Virus record (IMG/VR): IMGVR_UViG_3300029286_000005
Span: 1-40,791 of that record
Source of the DNA: a virus
Length of the DNA stretch: 40,791 nucleotides
Strand: one strand, 5' to 3'
Positions 22,257-30,453 of this stretch are shown here, in pieces. Both the position numbers and the translations under genes were made by a program. The notes under the pieces are model-generated. The model saw only the letters and a program-made list of their open reading frames with translations, was not told the DNA's origin and searched no databases. Numbering within the stretch: position 1 is the first letter of the stretch; the number at the start of each line of letters is the position of its first letter.

Positions 22257-22982
22257 TTAAGCACAAGCTGTTGCTTTCCTGAATAATTTACCATTAGCAT
22301 CTATACAAGCAAAGGCATCTCCACTTCCTGCAAGAGGAGTTACTGTAACATTATCGGCTAAGGTTAAATCGCTTGAACCAAGAACAGATAATTGAATCGC
22401 TGAACTAGAATTACTTACTTGTAAAGCATAAGAAGATTGGGAATTTGGATAAATTTCCAATGTAGTCTTTGGAGTAAACTTAGTCTTTCCTGATATATTA
22501 ACATACATATAATCATTAACGCTAAAATCAGAAGTATAAACTGTTGTTACAGATTTAGTATTACTTGCTCCATAAGTTATTGCAAATTTAGTATTTATAG
22601 AGGGAGTTCCTGTTGAGTTATCCAATGTTTCAAAAGCAAGATGGGAATGTTTATCAGAATTTGTTGAAGAATTAAAATGTGTTACTATCCAAGAAGAGAC
22701 TCTATTTTTGTTTGTATCTGAATCATAAGAATACCACCAAATACCTTCTTTTCCTTCAGGAACAGTTTGATTAAAATATATTCCTCCCGAGCTAGGTGTG
22801 CCACCTAATAATGAATTTACTCCATTAAATCCAACTATAGTATCCGAAGTAGAAAATAATAAATCAGAAGATATTGCTGGTGTTGATATTCCTAAATCAG
22901 TTACAGTTGTTGTAGCATAAACTAAGGCGGACATTAATAAAATTCCAGTTAGAATCCAAAGTGTATTTCTAAATTTATTCAT
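22257..22982 (-). CDS. Secreted fibre-like protein
   Basis: A 241-aa protein with a signal peptide (about 1-24, ending SALVYA), followed by a Ser/Thr/Asn-rich beta-type body with phage-fibre features (GGIYFNQTVPEGKEGIWWYS, HSHLAFETLDN, TLEIYPNSQSSYALQVSN). The end, ACIDANGKLFRKATAC, is a short two-cysteine hairpin common at the C-terminus of secreted fibre-like proteins of archaeal and candidate-phylum genomes as I remember them. A leaderless-type promoter precedes it. Probably a surface or virion fibre. Confidence 0.75.
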   Translation of the reverse strand: MNKFRNTLWILTGILLMSALVYATTTVTDLGISTPAISSDLLFSTSDTIVGFNGVNSLLGGTPSSGGIYFNQTVPEGKEGIWWYSYDSDTNKNRVSSWIVTHFNSSTNSDKHSHLAFETLDNSTGTPSINTKFAITYGASNTKSVTTVYTSDFSVNDYMYVNISGKTKFTPKTTLEIYPNSQSSYALQVSNSSSAIQLSVLGSSDLTLADNVTVTPLAGSGDAFACIDANGKLFRKATACA

Positions 22983-23004
22983 TAAATAAACTAAGCTATG
23001 TTTA

Positions 23005-23012
23005 TTTTTAAA
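23005..23012 (-). promoter_or_regulatory. TATA box for the fibre-like gene at 22982
   Basis: TTTAAAAA on the minus strand is centred 26 bases before ATG 22982, giving a leaderless transcript. No ribosome-binding site is present, which agrees. Confidence 0.6.
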
Positions 23013-23016
23013 TACC

Positions 23017-23229
23017 TTACTTTGTTAAGAAGGGAAAAAAGCTATCATCTTTATTATTCTTCATAAGTTTCATAGCTTTTTCTATAGGTGCATTATACAT
23101 TTGTATTAAATCATTTAAGACAAGAGAAAGCATATTAGGGTCTGATAGATTAACTTCATTTTTATATTCATATCCTCCATCACCTCTAATTCCCTTTTCT
23201 CTAACTCTAATAATTAATTGCTTACCCAT
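23017..23229 (-). CDS. Hypothetical 70-aa protein
   Basis: A 70-aa soluble protein (GKQLIIRVREKGIRGDGGYEYKN, then helical SLVLNDLIQMYNAPIEKAMKLM). ATG 23229 has GGAGG placed eight bases upstream inside the end of the preceding gene; the frame open beyond it is only overlap. No recognised family. Confidence 0.65.
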   Translation of the reverse strand: MGKQLIIRVREKGIRGDGGYEYKNEVNLSDPNMLSLVLNDLIQMYNAPIEKAMKLMKNNKDDSFFPFLTK

Positions 23230-23230
23230 T

Positions 23231-23830
23231 CTATCCTCCTTTAAAAAACAAAAAGAAACCAATTGCGGCTGCAATTAATATTGCAATAACAATTATTACT
23301 CCCTTGTTCATTTGTTGTTTAGCTTTTTCCATTACAGCTTTTGTAACCATCTTAACTAATATCTCGTCGCTGTCTGTACTGTCTCCTCTTGCTTTGACTT
23401 CATCCCAATCTAAATTAGAAACTGGGCGTCTATCAATTTCTCTTATGATAACACATTTGATTATCTTCTTTCCAAGACGAGTAGTCCAACAAGCTCTAGG
23501 GTCGAACTCATAAGCCTTATGCTTCCAAATAATTATGTTCCCGGAATATAGTGGAACTAATCTTGGCGGTTCAATTTCTCCCTTGATATTAAGATACAAC
23601 ATTAGAACTTTATCTTCTGATGCTTTTGCATTAGTAGATTTCTTCATAGCACCTTTCCATTTGTAAGGATACTTGAATGGCTTTTCTTTTTCTTCAGTAT
23701 CTACTTTTAACTTCCCTAGTCTTAAACCCTCTTCAACTTGTCTCAATCTATCGTTGATGTTAGTTTTAGTTTCTAACTTGCTTGAGGTTGCTCGGGTTGT
23801 TGTGAATTGTCCTTTCCGAATATTCTCCAT
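23231..23830 (-). CDS. Tail-anchored soluble protein
   Basis: A 199-aa protein with a 170-residue cytoplasmic part (basic N-terminus; strand-rich KVLMLYLNIKGEIEPPRLVPL, IIWKHKAYEFDPRACWTTRLGKK, KCVIIREIDRRPVSNLDWDE) and a single C-terminal TM helix (about 176-197). Tail-anchored topology places it on the inner face of a membrane, in a virion between envelope and genome. It overlaps the preceding gene by 58 bases, the longest overlap in the block. Family not recognised. Confidence 0.72.
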   Translation of the reverse strand: MENIRKGQFTTTRATSSKLETKTNINDRLRQVEEGLRLGKLKVDTEEKEKPFKYPYKWKGAMKKSTNAKASEDKVLMLYLNIKGEIEPPRLVPLYSGNIIIWKHKAYEFDPRACWTTRLGKKIIKCVIIREIDRRPVSNLDWDEVKARGDSTDSDEILVKMVTKAVMEKAKQQMNKGVIIVIAILIAAAIGFFLFFKGG

Positions 23831-24267
23831 TTTGGTTTTGCCGGGTTTAGATTATTAACCAATGAACCGCGATAAGCAGCTTTCTTGGAAGTAACAAAGA
23901 GTTCTACAAACCATCCTTTCTTACCCATACTTGTTGCGAGAGTTATTTCTCCTGTGCCTGTAAAGTAATCTGCAAAAATATCATGATGAAATAGTTTTCC
24001 TAAAAGAGCAATCCTTTGACAATCTCTAACAGAAATTCCTAAATCTCCAAGTTCTCTTCCATCAAGATTAGCAACTTTGCTAGAGTCCTTTGCTCTCCAA
24101 ACATCTTTAAATAACGAGAATAAACTTTCAGGCTTTCTTGCACCAGGTAAGTTTGAACCAGTTTGTTCTTCCCATACTTCCCTTTGCTCGTCGAAGTAAT
24201 TATCTTTTAATTCATCTTCTTCAGTATAGGGAGTATCCTCTACTTTAGTATCGTCTGGGTAATCCAT
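23773..24267 (-). CDS. Soluble helical protein
   Basis: A 164-aa protein: an acidic N-terminus (1-40, many Asp and Glu), a helical central domain (FSLFKDVWRAKDSSKVANLDGRELG...SVRDCQRIALLGKLF) and a Gln/Pro-rich end. The central pattern resembles uncharacterised proteins of mobile elements, but I cannot name the family. It may pair with the tail-anchored protein whose gene overlaps its end. Its GGAGG lies an unusual 25 bases or so upstream of the ATG. Confidence 0.68.
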   Translation of the reverse strand: MDYPDDTKVEDTPYTEEDELKDNYFDEQREVWEEQTGSNLPGARKPESLFSLFKDVWRAKDSSKVANLDGRELGDLGISVRDCQRIALLGKLFHHDIFADYFTGTGEITLATSMGKKGWFVELFVTSKKAAYRGSLVNNLNPAKPKWRIFGKDNSQQPEQPQAS

Positions 24268-24307
24268 TGAATATTAATTCTAAACCTTTAATCCTCCTTT
24301 CATTTTT

Positions 24308-24925
24308 CTAATCATCACTTCCTCCCCCCATAATTCCTAAATCAGTATAGAACATTTCTACTATTGCTATGAAGCAAACCGAGAGTCCAATCCCTAAAGT
24401 AATAAATGAAATTGCTCTTGTATAATCATCTGCAAAACTTCCAAGTCCATAGATCATCATATAGATACCAGCAACAATAAATAGCATTCCTGAAAACAAT
24501 CCTATATATTCATTCTTTAAATAAGAAGCAAAACCAAATATAATAAATGCACCAAGAAGTAAAAAGAGAGGTAGAGTATTCCCATTGTCTCTTCCAGTAG
24601 TTGTAATTGTAAAATCATAAACCCAATTTGTTTTTATTCCATCTTCGTCACATTGTCCGTAAACATAATAAGGACCTAGTTCTTTTGTATTAGAAAAAGT
24701 ATAATCATAATCATCTCCATTCTTAGTCATTGCTGTTTGTGTGTTAAGCGCAAACGAACCATTTGGATAAGTTACTCTAGTTATGTTTGCATAAGTTGAG
24801 TTAACACAATTCTGTATTAAGTTAACTGACTTTCCTTGTTGCTTTTCCCCAAGAGAAGTTATTTGACTTGCACTTACTAAACCTAAACATAAAACTATAG
24901 TCAACACAAATAATATCTGTTTCAT
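24308..24925 (-). CDS. Signal peptide, beta-domain and four-TM membrane protein
   Basis: A 205-aa protein: a signal peptide (1-19, ending GLVSA), a beta-sandwich-like ectodomain (20-115: QGKSVNLIQNCVNSTYANITRVTYPNGS..., two cysteines) and four TM helices (about 117-133, 138-157, 165-185 and 178-200, the last two closely packed). The VNLxQxCxNxTYxNITxxxYPNG opening recurs in virus- and phage-linked metagenomic proteins as I remember them. Probably an envelope protein. A leaderless-type promoter precedes it. Confidence 0.75.
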   Translation of the reverse strand: MKQILFVLTIVLCLGLVSASQITSLGEKQQGKSVNLIQNCVNSTYANITRVTYPNGSFALNTQTAMTKNGDDYDYTFSNTKELGPYYVYGQCDEDGIKTNWVYDFTITTTGRDNGNTLPLFLLLGAFIIFGFASYLKNEYIGLFSGMLFIVAGIYMMIYGLGSFADDYTRAISFITLGIGLSVCFIAIVEMFYTDLGIMGGGSDD

Positions 24926-24946
24926 TTTAAAAACAATACTCCTCTA

Positions 24947-24954
24947 TATTTAAA
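24947..24954 (-). promoter_or_regulatory. TATA box for the gene at 24925
   Basis: TTTAAATA on the minus strand is centred 25 bases before ATG 24925. The GGAG in between would lie upstream of the transcript start, so a leaderless mRNA is the simplest reading. Confidence 0.62.
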
Positions 24955-24964
24955 TTCCTAAGTT

Positions 24965-25171
24965 TCATACCCAAATATCCTCCAACCTTTCTGCAACAAC
25001 TTCAACTAATCTTCTAGGAGAATGAGTTTGAAAGTTAGCACATTCTCCTTCATAAGCTCCACTACATTTATTTCTACAGAAAGCAAAGTTCACTTCAGGG
25101 TGAATAGTTCTGACATATTCTCCTTCAGGACTTTCAGACAAAGCAACTCTCCTCCAATAACAATTATTCAT
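24965..25171 (-). CDS. Cysteine-containing small protein
   Basis: A 68-aa protein from ATG 25171; the frame is open further upstream but overlaps the preceding gene. Cysteines at 4 and in FAFCRNKCSGAYEGECANF may bind a metal, followed by a helical, basic then acidic end (SPRRLVEVVAERLEDIW). Function unknown. It overlaps the 41-aa gene by eight bases. Confidence 0.62.
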   Translation of the reverse strand: MNNCYWRRVALSESPEGEYVRTIHPEVNFAFCRNKCSGAYEGECANFQTHSPRRLVEVVAERLEDIWV

Positions 25172-25289
25172 TTTTAAACTTCCTATACTTTCCACAGTAA
25201 TGAACTCCATTTTCTTTTAATCCGTCGTGGCTACAAGTATTTTGATACTCATAATAATATTCACAATCATCTTTAAATTCACATTCCAT
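25164..25289 (-). CDS. Small cysteine-rich protein (41 aa)
   Basis: A 41-aa ORF with four cysteines (CEFKDDCEYYY, then C...YC) and an acidic Tyr-rich middle. Its ATG overlaps the stop of the beta-helix gene (TAATG) and its end overlaps the next gene. It is probably a zinc-binding or disulphide-linked mini-protein. Translational coupling on both sides is the evidence. Confidence 0.58.
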   Translation of the reverse strand: MECEFKDDCEYYYEYQNTCSHDGLKENGVHYCGKYRKFKNE

Positions 25290-27505
25290 TATGCTCCCAC
25301 CTGCCCTCTCGGGATATAATATAAACATCCTCTTGGAATATATAAAACTGAACCTCTACCTGTTCCTGTTCTAGTCCAACAATAAGCAGTTCCTGTTGTT
25401 CCCCATATACCAAAAGGTGAACCATCCCAAGCAGATACATTAAATCTTCTTGGAGTTCCTATATCTAAACTTGTTAGTGCAATACATTTTGGATTTGTTG
25501 TTGAATCACAAATAGGAAGTAATGTTGAATTAATATATCCTGTTCCTGAATTATATTCAGGTAAGTTGTATAAAGATATATTTGCAGAAACATTTAATCC
25601 TGATACACTTGCATTTACATAAATAGAATTATTATTAATTTGAATTTGCTTTGACATATTTGTTCCATTATTTCCCATGACATGTATTGCTGATAAGAAA
25701 TCTATTCTTCCATAATCAGTATCTTCAATGCTTAATCTATAATTAGTATAATAACTATTTATCTTTTGATTTTTTAAAAGTAAACCAATAGGATTATTGG
25801 TGCATCTATCTCCTAAATCTACTTTAGAAGAATTTCCCTTTATTATTGTATTATTTATAAAAGTATAAGTTCCAATAGCTGTTGCACAATTTCCTCTAAA
25901 TCCAATTATATACCAAACATCTGAATTAGTAACATTAAAAATATTATTCTCAATAGTATTATATGCACTGTTTGAAGAAAAATAACCATAGTTACTTCCA
26001 CTAGTATTATTTAAAGTGGTTATTCTATTATCATGGATAGAAGAATTAATTGCATAAGTAATTCCATGTGCTGTTAAACCTTCGGTAGTTATGTTATTAT
26101 TAGAAAATTCTGCATAAGCTATAGATACTCCTAATGCACCTAATTTTCTAGTATAGATTGTATTGTTTTTTATTATACAAGAAAAATTAGAAGGTCCACA
26201 ATTTAAACTTAATGCTGTCCCAACATAATTTGCTGTTGTCTTTTGAGTTGCATTGTTATTAGTAATTGTATGATTTATACCATTGTTTATTAGTCCTATT
26301 GCACTATAATGGAAATCAAAAGTATTATTATTAATTAAACTATTAGTTACATTATTAAAGAATATTGCATACTCTTGATTTCCAAAAGTTGATGTATTTA
26401 TTCTAAGATTTATTATAGATATATTTCTTATGTTTGTTGCTGAAATTCCATAACATCCTGCACAAGAAGTTGTTCCATAAGTAAGATTATATCCGTTTCC
26501 GTCAATAGTATTATTAAAACCTGTTACAGTTAAACAAGTCCCTGTAGAAGTTATAGATTGATTTAATTGGTAGTAAGTATTATTTAAAGCAAGAGTTCCA
26601 CATGCAGAAACATTTGTTATTGTTGGGTCAATATATTTATCCGAAGTAAAATAAACATTATTACTATCCCATTTACAATTTGCATAAGATTTAGAACAAA
26701 TATCTCTAAAATTATATTCTTGTCTTTCTTCTTTCCATTCTCCAGTTTTTTGATAAGTATAAAATAAAGGATAAGTATAGATTAAAGTTCCATTTTCATA
26801 AACAGGGTTTTCAATTAAAACTAAATCACTATTTGTTTCAATGGTATAAGAATAATTTGAAAGTTCATTTTCATTCATTGAATTATCTATTGCTCCAAAG
26901 CAAAGTCCTGATTTATTTAAACCTGAACATTCAGTTTCATTTTTAATCCAAATATCTTTTGGTTCAACATTATAAGCTGTTCCGTTCCATTTCTTTAATA
27001 TTAAAGTTGTTGTAATATTATCATCTGTATATTCAATTAGAGAATACTCTTGATAAATAAACACTGTAGAATTATCTCCTATTTGAATATAAGTTTCATC
27101 AACTACTTGATAACAATCTGCCCAAGAACCATTTACTTTTTGCTGTGTAATTGTTTTCTTAATTGACTTATCTTTTTTAGTATAAACATTTCTACTAGGT
27201 AAATCATTTTTGTTTTTAGCATTAGGATAAATTTCACAAAGCAAAGTATTCTTAGAATGTTTATCTTCAATATAAGCAACTGTTCCTAATTCAGATTTTT
27301 CTATATTCCATCCTTTAGATTTTATTTTTAGATTACCAATCTCCATCTTTTGATTTAATTCTAAACCTTGTGCATTAACTCCATTAGTTTTAAATGGATT
27401 AATTAATTCCTGTTGCATTTTATTTTGTCCTCCTAAATAATAATATCCCGCTACTGCTAGGATTGATATTGCTAAAACTATAATTATTGTTTTTTTCCAT
27501 TTCAT
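25289..27505 (-). CDS. Right-handed beta-helix (NosD/pectate-lyase-like) surface protein
   Basis: A 738-aa protein with an N-terminal anchor helix (about 4-25) and an N-terminal domain of about 270 residues. Residues about 300-560 form a parallel beta-helix, visible in the Asn-rich rungs NNTIDGNGYNL, NISIINLRIN, SLINNNTFDF, HTITNNNATQ, CIIKNNTIYT and NSSIHDNRI, the pattern of NosD-type repeats. A C-terminal beta domain ends in a Trp/Tyr/Gly-rich tail. Such folds serve as glycan-binding or depolymerising spikes on virions. No catalytic site can be named from the sequence. It is coupled to its neighbours within a few bases. Confidence 0.85.
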   Translation of the reverse strand: MKWKKTIIIVLAISILAVAGYYYLGGQNKMQQELINPFKTNGVNAQGLELNQKMEIGNLKIKSKGWNIEKSELGTVAYIEDKHSKNTLLCEIYPNAKNKNDLPSRNVYTKKDKSIKKTITQQKVNGSWADCYQVVDETYIQIGDNSTVFIYQEYSLIEYTDDNITTTLILKKWNGTAYNVEPKDIWIKNETECSGLNKSGLCFGAIDNSMNENELSNYSYTIETNSDLVLIENPVYENGTLIYTYPLFYTYQKTGEWKEERQEYNFRDICSKSYANCKWDSNNVYFTSDKYIDPTITNVSACGTLALNNTYYQLNQSITSTGTCLTVTGFNNTIDGNGYNLTYGTTSCAGCYGISATNIRNISIINLRINTSTFGNQEYAIFFNNVTNSLINNNTFDFHYSAIGLINNGINHTITNNNATQKTTANYVGTALSLNCGPSNFSCIIKNNTIYTRKLGALGVSIAYAEFSNNNITTEGLTAHGITYAINSSIHDNRITTLNNTSGSNYGYFSSNSAYNTIENNIFNVTNSDVWYIIGFRGNCATAIGTYTFINNTIIKGNSSKVDLGDRCTNNPIGLLLKNQKINSYYTNYRLSIEDTDYGRIDFLSAIHVMGNNGTNMSKQIQINNNSIYVNASVSGLNVSANISLYNLPEYNSGTGYINSTLLPICDSTTNPKCIALTSLDIGTPRRFNVSAWDGSPFGIWGTTGTAYCWTRTGTGRGSVLYIPRGCLYYIPRGQVGA

Positions 27506-27506
27506 A

Positions 27507-27617
27507 TTAGTGTCTTTTATAACTATCTCCGTCAGCAGTTTCTTTATTACAAAAAGTATTCTTTCTATTCTTCATCATTAACTTTCCTTTTTTCTTTTGT
27601 TTTTTTGATTCTCTCAT
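27507..27617 (-). CDS. Small basic protein (36 aa)
   Basis: A 36-aa, lysine-rich ORF (RESKKQKKKGKLMMKNRKN, then CNKETADGD). It fits exactly between the fibre stop (27622) and the beta-helix start (27505). It could be a nucleic-acid-binding peptide or simply a coupling ORF. Translation is plausible, function unknown. Confidence 0.5.
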   Translation of the reverse strand: MRESKKQKKKGKLMMKNRKNTFCNKETADGDSYKRH

Positions 27618-27621
27618 TTTA

Positions 27622-29814
27622 TTATCCTGTTAAATATAGACCACTGGAATTTGCACAAATGCTATGATTTATTGTTAAGTCACAAGCTCCACTGATTTCA
27701 TTCATTATTTGAAGAGAAACATTTGTAATATTATTAGTTCCCATATTTAAATTACCATTCATGCTTCTTGTTCCATCTGTAAGTAAATATTGAGTATGGT
27801 CATCATCTAAAAGTCCAGTTAATACTCCATGGTCTGTAGCAACATAAGTTCCACTTGGAAGATTTGAAACAGAACGCAAATCCTGAACATCTGAAACAGT
27901 TGGAGCAGATACTCCATTTCTTCTCATAATAACTCTATAAAGCAATTTATATTCAGGAATGTCTAAAGTTCCTAAACTCATACTCTCCCATTTATTATTT
28001 AACTGTGCATTTGCAAGAGTAACATCTGTTCTTTGTCCCATGATTAAATAAGTTGGAACATCTCTATCTACAGATTCTATAACCCAATAAGCAACATACT
28101 GATTATTTGTTACATCCGCAGTACCAGTAAGAGTGTCATATTGAATTACATCTGAAATATTATAATACAAATCTTTTGTGTAATTTTGGAAATTATATCT
28201 TCCTGTTGCAGTATGGAAAAATATCCTAGAAGCATTTTGAATTGGATTAGTATCTATATTATCTTCATCTGCAATAGTTCCACTTGTCATGTTCCAGTTC
28301 TTAGGGTCACTAAATAATCCTGTAAAACCACTTACATATCTAGTTCCAACAGTTGAATGTAAATAATAATGAGTTGCACTATCCATAGTTACTCCATGTC
28401 TTTCTTTTCCAATTATTCCCATTGAACCATTCCAAAATACAGTTGCTACCTGAATAACATTTTCAAAATCATTACCCCATGGAGTTTGGCTTGTTGTTAA
28501 TACATCTCCACTTAAAGCATTAAAATAAATATAATTAGTATAACCTGCATCATTAGGAATTATAACTGAATCAGAAGTTGTTTTATGAATCTTTCTTCCT
28601 TTAAAATAAATATAATAATCTCCACTTATTGTAAAGTTTCTAAGAGAGTTATCAAAAGAAAGAACTGAATTGAATGTACTTTGTTGTGAAAATCCTGTTG
28701 GTTCTTTTGTTGCATTGTAAATATCATCAGTCCAGTTTGCTCCTGAACCATAATAATAATATGCTGTTACATTTTGAGGAGTATTAATATTATTATCAAC
28801 TGTTAAAGTTCCATGAAGAATCGAGTTACCAGTTAATTCTAAAGCATAAGTAACTCCTGATAAAATAACTTCTGTTACTCCATTAGTAAAATATCCTGCT
28901 TGTTGCCCAATAGCATTTCCTATTATTCCATAATAACCATAACCAAATATTCCTATTCCTTCTGCATCTACATTTCCTGTAGTGTTAAAATCTCCTGAAC
29001 CATTAAAATTATTATTAGTAAAATTATATTGAGCATAAGATTGACAGTTACTTCCATTTTGTAAACAAACATCTGTAAGAGTTGAACCATTCCCAACAAA
29101 TCTTGTAGCAATTACATTTCCATTATTAAATAAAGCATTTCCTCCTGCCGAATATATTTGGTAATTATTTGAAGAACCTGCTGTTAAATCTTCCAAATAT
29201 ATTCCATACATATTTGTTATCCCTGAACCTTGAGGTTTAGCAAGATAAATATCATACATATTAGAAATAGCTCCACTGTTTATTGTAGCTCTTTGATATT
29301 CTCCATAAAAATTAGACATTGTTCCTGAACTAGAATATATTGGAGCTATCTGAACACCTGAATAATGATTATAATTATTTGTTCCAGTAAATTCAACTCT
29401 ACTATCAAAAGAATTATAAGCTATCCCACCACTTCTTGTTATTATGGAATCATCTGCAAAACCATGTCCGTTTCCACTTACATCATCATTAACACTTCTT
29501 GCAAGTAATATTTTGCTATCTCCACTATAATCAGGGTTACTTCCAACTTTTATATATCCTGTTGTTGTTAAATTAAAAGAACCTGCTTTATTTCCTGTAA
29601 GTCCTGTTTGGTCTTCATATGCTTTCCAAAAGTCAGTGGGAACATATCCCTGAAAATAATAAGTGTCATTTGCAGAAGTTCCGTTTGGAATTATTGGAGA
29701 AGAAAGAGCTGAAGTGTCTTTTCTTACTAAAGGAATATTTGGATTGTCAATTAGTGGAGCCGATATTAAACCAACTCCTAAGATGATTATAAAAAAAAGA
29801 ATAGGGAGTTTCAT
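27622..29814 (-). CDS. Phage-tail-fibre-like protein with signal peptide
   Basis: A 730-aa protein: a signal peptide (1-19, ending GLISA), then repeated beta-rich fibre segments (NSGAISNMYDIYLAKPQ...ITNMYGIYLEDLTAG, GNALFNNGNVIATRFVGNG), a middle with NNINTPQNVTAYYYYG, and a C-terminal DHGVLTGLLDDDHTQYLLTD, the DHTQY motif widespread in tailed-phage fibres, followed by NLNMGTNNITNV repeats. A phage-type fibre carrying a Sec signal is unusual and implies membrane insertion before assembly. GGGAGGAG (29822-29829) is seven bases before the ATG. Confidence 0.85.
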   Translation of the reverse strand: MKLPILFFIIILGVGLISAPLIDNPNIPLVRKDTSALSSPIIPNGTSANDTYYFQGYVPTDFWKAYEDQTGLTGNKAGSFNLTTTGYIKVGSNPDYSGDSKILLARSVNDDVSGNGHGFADDSIITRSGGIAYNSFDSRVEFTGTNNYNHYSGVQIAPIYSSSGTMSNFYGEYQRATINSGAISNMYDIYLAKPQGSGITNMYGIYLEDLTAGSSNNYQIYSAGGNALFNNGNVIATRFVGNGSTLTDVCLQNGSNCQSYAQYNFTNNNFNGSGDFNTTGNVDAEGIGIFGYGYYGIIGNAIGQQAGYFTNGVTEVILSGVTYALELTGNSILHGTLTVDNNINTPQNVTAYYYYGSGANWTDDIYNATKEPTGFSQQSTFNSVLSFDNSLRNFTISGDYYIYFKGRKIHKTTSDSVIIPNDAGYTNYIYFNALSGDVLTTSQTPWGNDFENVIQVATVFWNGSMGIIGKERHGVTMDSATHYYLHSTVGTRYVSGFTGLFSDPKNWNMTSGTIADEDNIDTNPIQNASRIFFHTATGRYNFQNYTKDLYYNISDVIQYDTLTGTADVTNNQYVAYWVIESVDRDVPTYLIMGQRTDVTLANAQLNNKWESMSLGTLDIPEYKLLYRVIMRRNGVSAPTVSDVQDLRSVSNLPSGTYVATDHGVLTGLLDDDHTQYLLTDGTRSMNGNLNMGTNNITNVSLQIMNEISGACDLTINHSICANSSGLYLTG

Positions 29815-29835
29815 CTAGTTACTCCTCCCGATTTA

Positions 29836-29850
29836 AATAAAAAATATTTT
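29836..29850 (-). terminator. T-rich terminator behind the small two-helix gene
   Basis: On the minus strand the spacer after the 76-aa gene carries ATATTTTTTATTT, a U-tract able to terminate archaeal transcription partially. This would let the small coat-like gene be expressed more strongly than the fibre genes that follow. Confidence 0.42.
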
Positions 29851-29874
29851 ATCAATTTGTGTTCCTATGAAGAA

Positions 29875-30105
29875 CTAAACTATTCCTGCTTGTCTAAATA
29901 CAGTGTATAATCCAGCTACAACAGTTCCTAAGATTATTAACGAGAAAAATCCGGGAACTAATTTAAGCACAGTTGCACCCCAACTAGAAGCGTTTGCTAA
30001 CGAACCTCCAGTAGCAGCTGCAGTATTAACTTGGTCTGCGATAGGACCAATTAATGATACACCAACTAGAACAGCAACGAAAATTGTAATGAATACAGCT
30101 ATCAT
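29875..30105 (-). CDS. Two-helix small membrane protein, candidate major capsid protein
   Basis: A 76-aa protein made of two hydrophobic helices (about 1-22 and 47-70) joined by an Ala/Ser/Gly-rich loop (NTAAATGGSLANASSWG). Size, topology and composition match the major coat proteins of spindle-shaped archaeal viruses (SSV1 VP1-type, two hydrophobic helices), though those families diverge too fast for a firm call by eye. It resembles the C-terminal end of the 11721-12257 protein and the N-terminal half of the 33646-33993 protein. First gene of the late block, it is preceded by GGAGGAG 25 bases upstream and followed by a T-rich terminator, consistent with high expression. Confidence 0.72.
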   Translation of the reverse strand: MIAVFITIFVAVLVGVSLIGPIADQVNTAAATGGSLANASSWGATVLKLVPGFFSLIILGTVVAGLYTVFRQAGIV

Positions 30106-30160
30106 TGTTATTTAACTAATAAAGTTTAATCTCCTCCATTCTCTGATTAAGCGTAGCGCA

Positions 30161-30168
30161 TTTAAAAA
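30161..30168 (-). promoter_or_regulatory. Probable late promoter TATA box
   Basis: On the minus strand TTTTTAAA would start transcription near 30140, leaving a leader of about 35 bases that contains GGAGGAG (30137-30131). This leader form differs from the leaderless promoters elsewhere. Divergent from the early promoter at 30206 within a 129-bp gap. Confidence 0.5.
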
Positions 30169-30205
30169 TACCTATGTTTCTAAACTCTAAAGTAACAAGA
30201 CAATA

Positions 30206-30213
30206 TTTATAAA
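30206..30213 (+). promoter_or_regulatory. TATA box for the LSm-like gene
   Basis: TTTATAAA centred 25-26 bases before ATG 30235, giving a leaderless mRNA. It fixes that ATG as the start, since a TTG at 30217 and an out-of-frame ATG at 30230 lie upstream of the predicted first base. Confidence 0.65.
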
Positions 30214-30234
30214 GAATTGATTTGTAAAAATGAA

Positions 30235-30453
30235 ATGGAAGAGGAAATGAATAATGAATATATGAAAGCCAAAGTTTTCTTTGAAAGAAAAATTCCTATT
30301 CATATAGTTCTAAAGAGCGGCGCATTTTATAATGGATTAGTAACAGAAATTACAAATGATTTCTTTTTTATAGATGATAGAGAAGATGGAAAGAAGATTG
30401 TGTTCTTTGTTGAATTAGCTAAACCCATTGAAGAGTTTAGGGAGAGAGTGTAA
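30235..30453 (+). CDS. LSm/Hfq-like small protein
   Basis: A 72-aa protein whose core reads as an Sm fold: IPIHIVLKSGAFYNGLVTEI, with the Sm1-type G after a strand and a following GxV strand, then NDFFFIDDRE and IVFFVELAKPIEEF as the last strands. Sm/LSm rings bind U-rich RNA. Small proteins of this shape recur in archaeal elements as I remember them. It leads the replication operon and its stop overlaps the next ATG (TAATG), so it may regulate translation of that operon or of T-rich-terminated messages. The Sm assignment is by pattern only. Confidence 0.65.
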   Translation: MEEEMNNEYMKAKVFFERKIPIHIVLKSGAFYNGLVTEITNDFFFIDDREDGKKIVFFVELAKPIEEFRERV

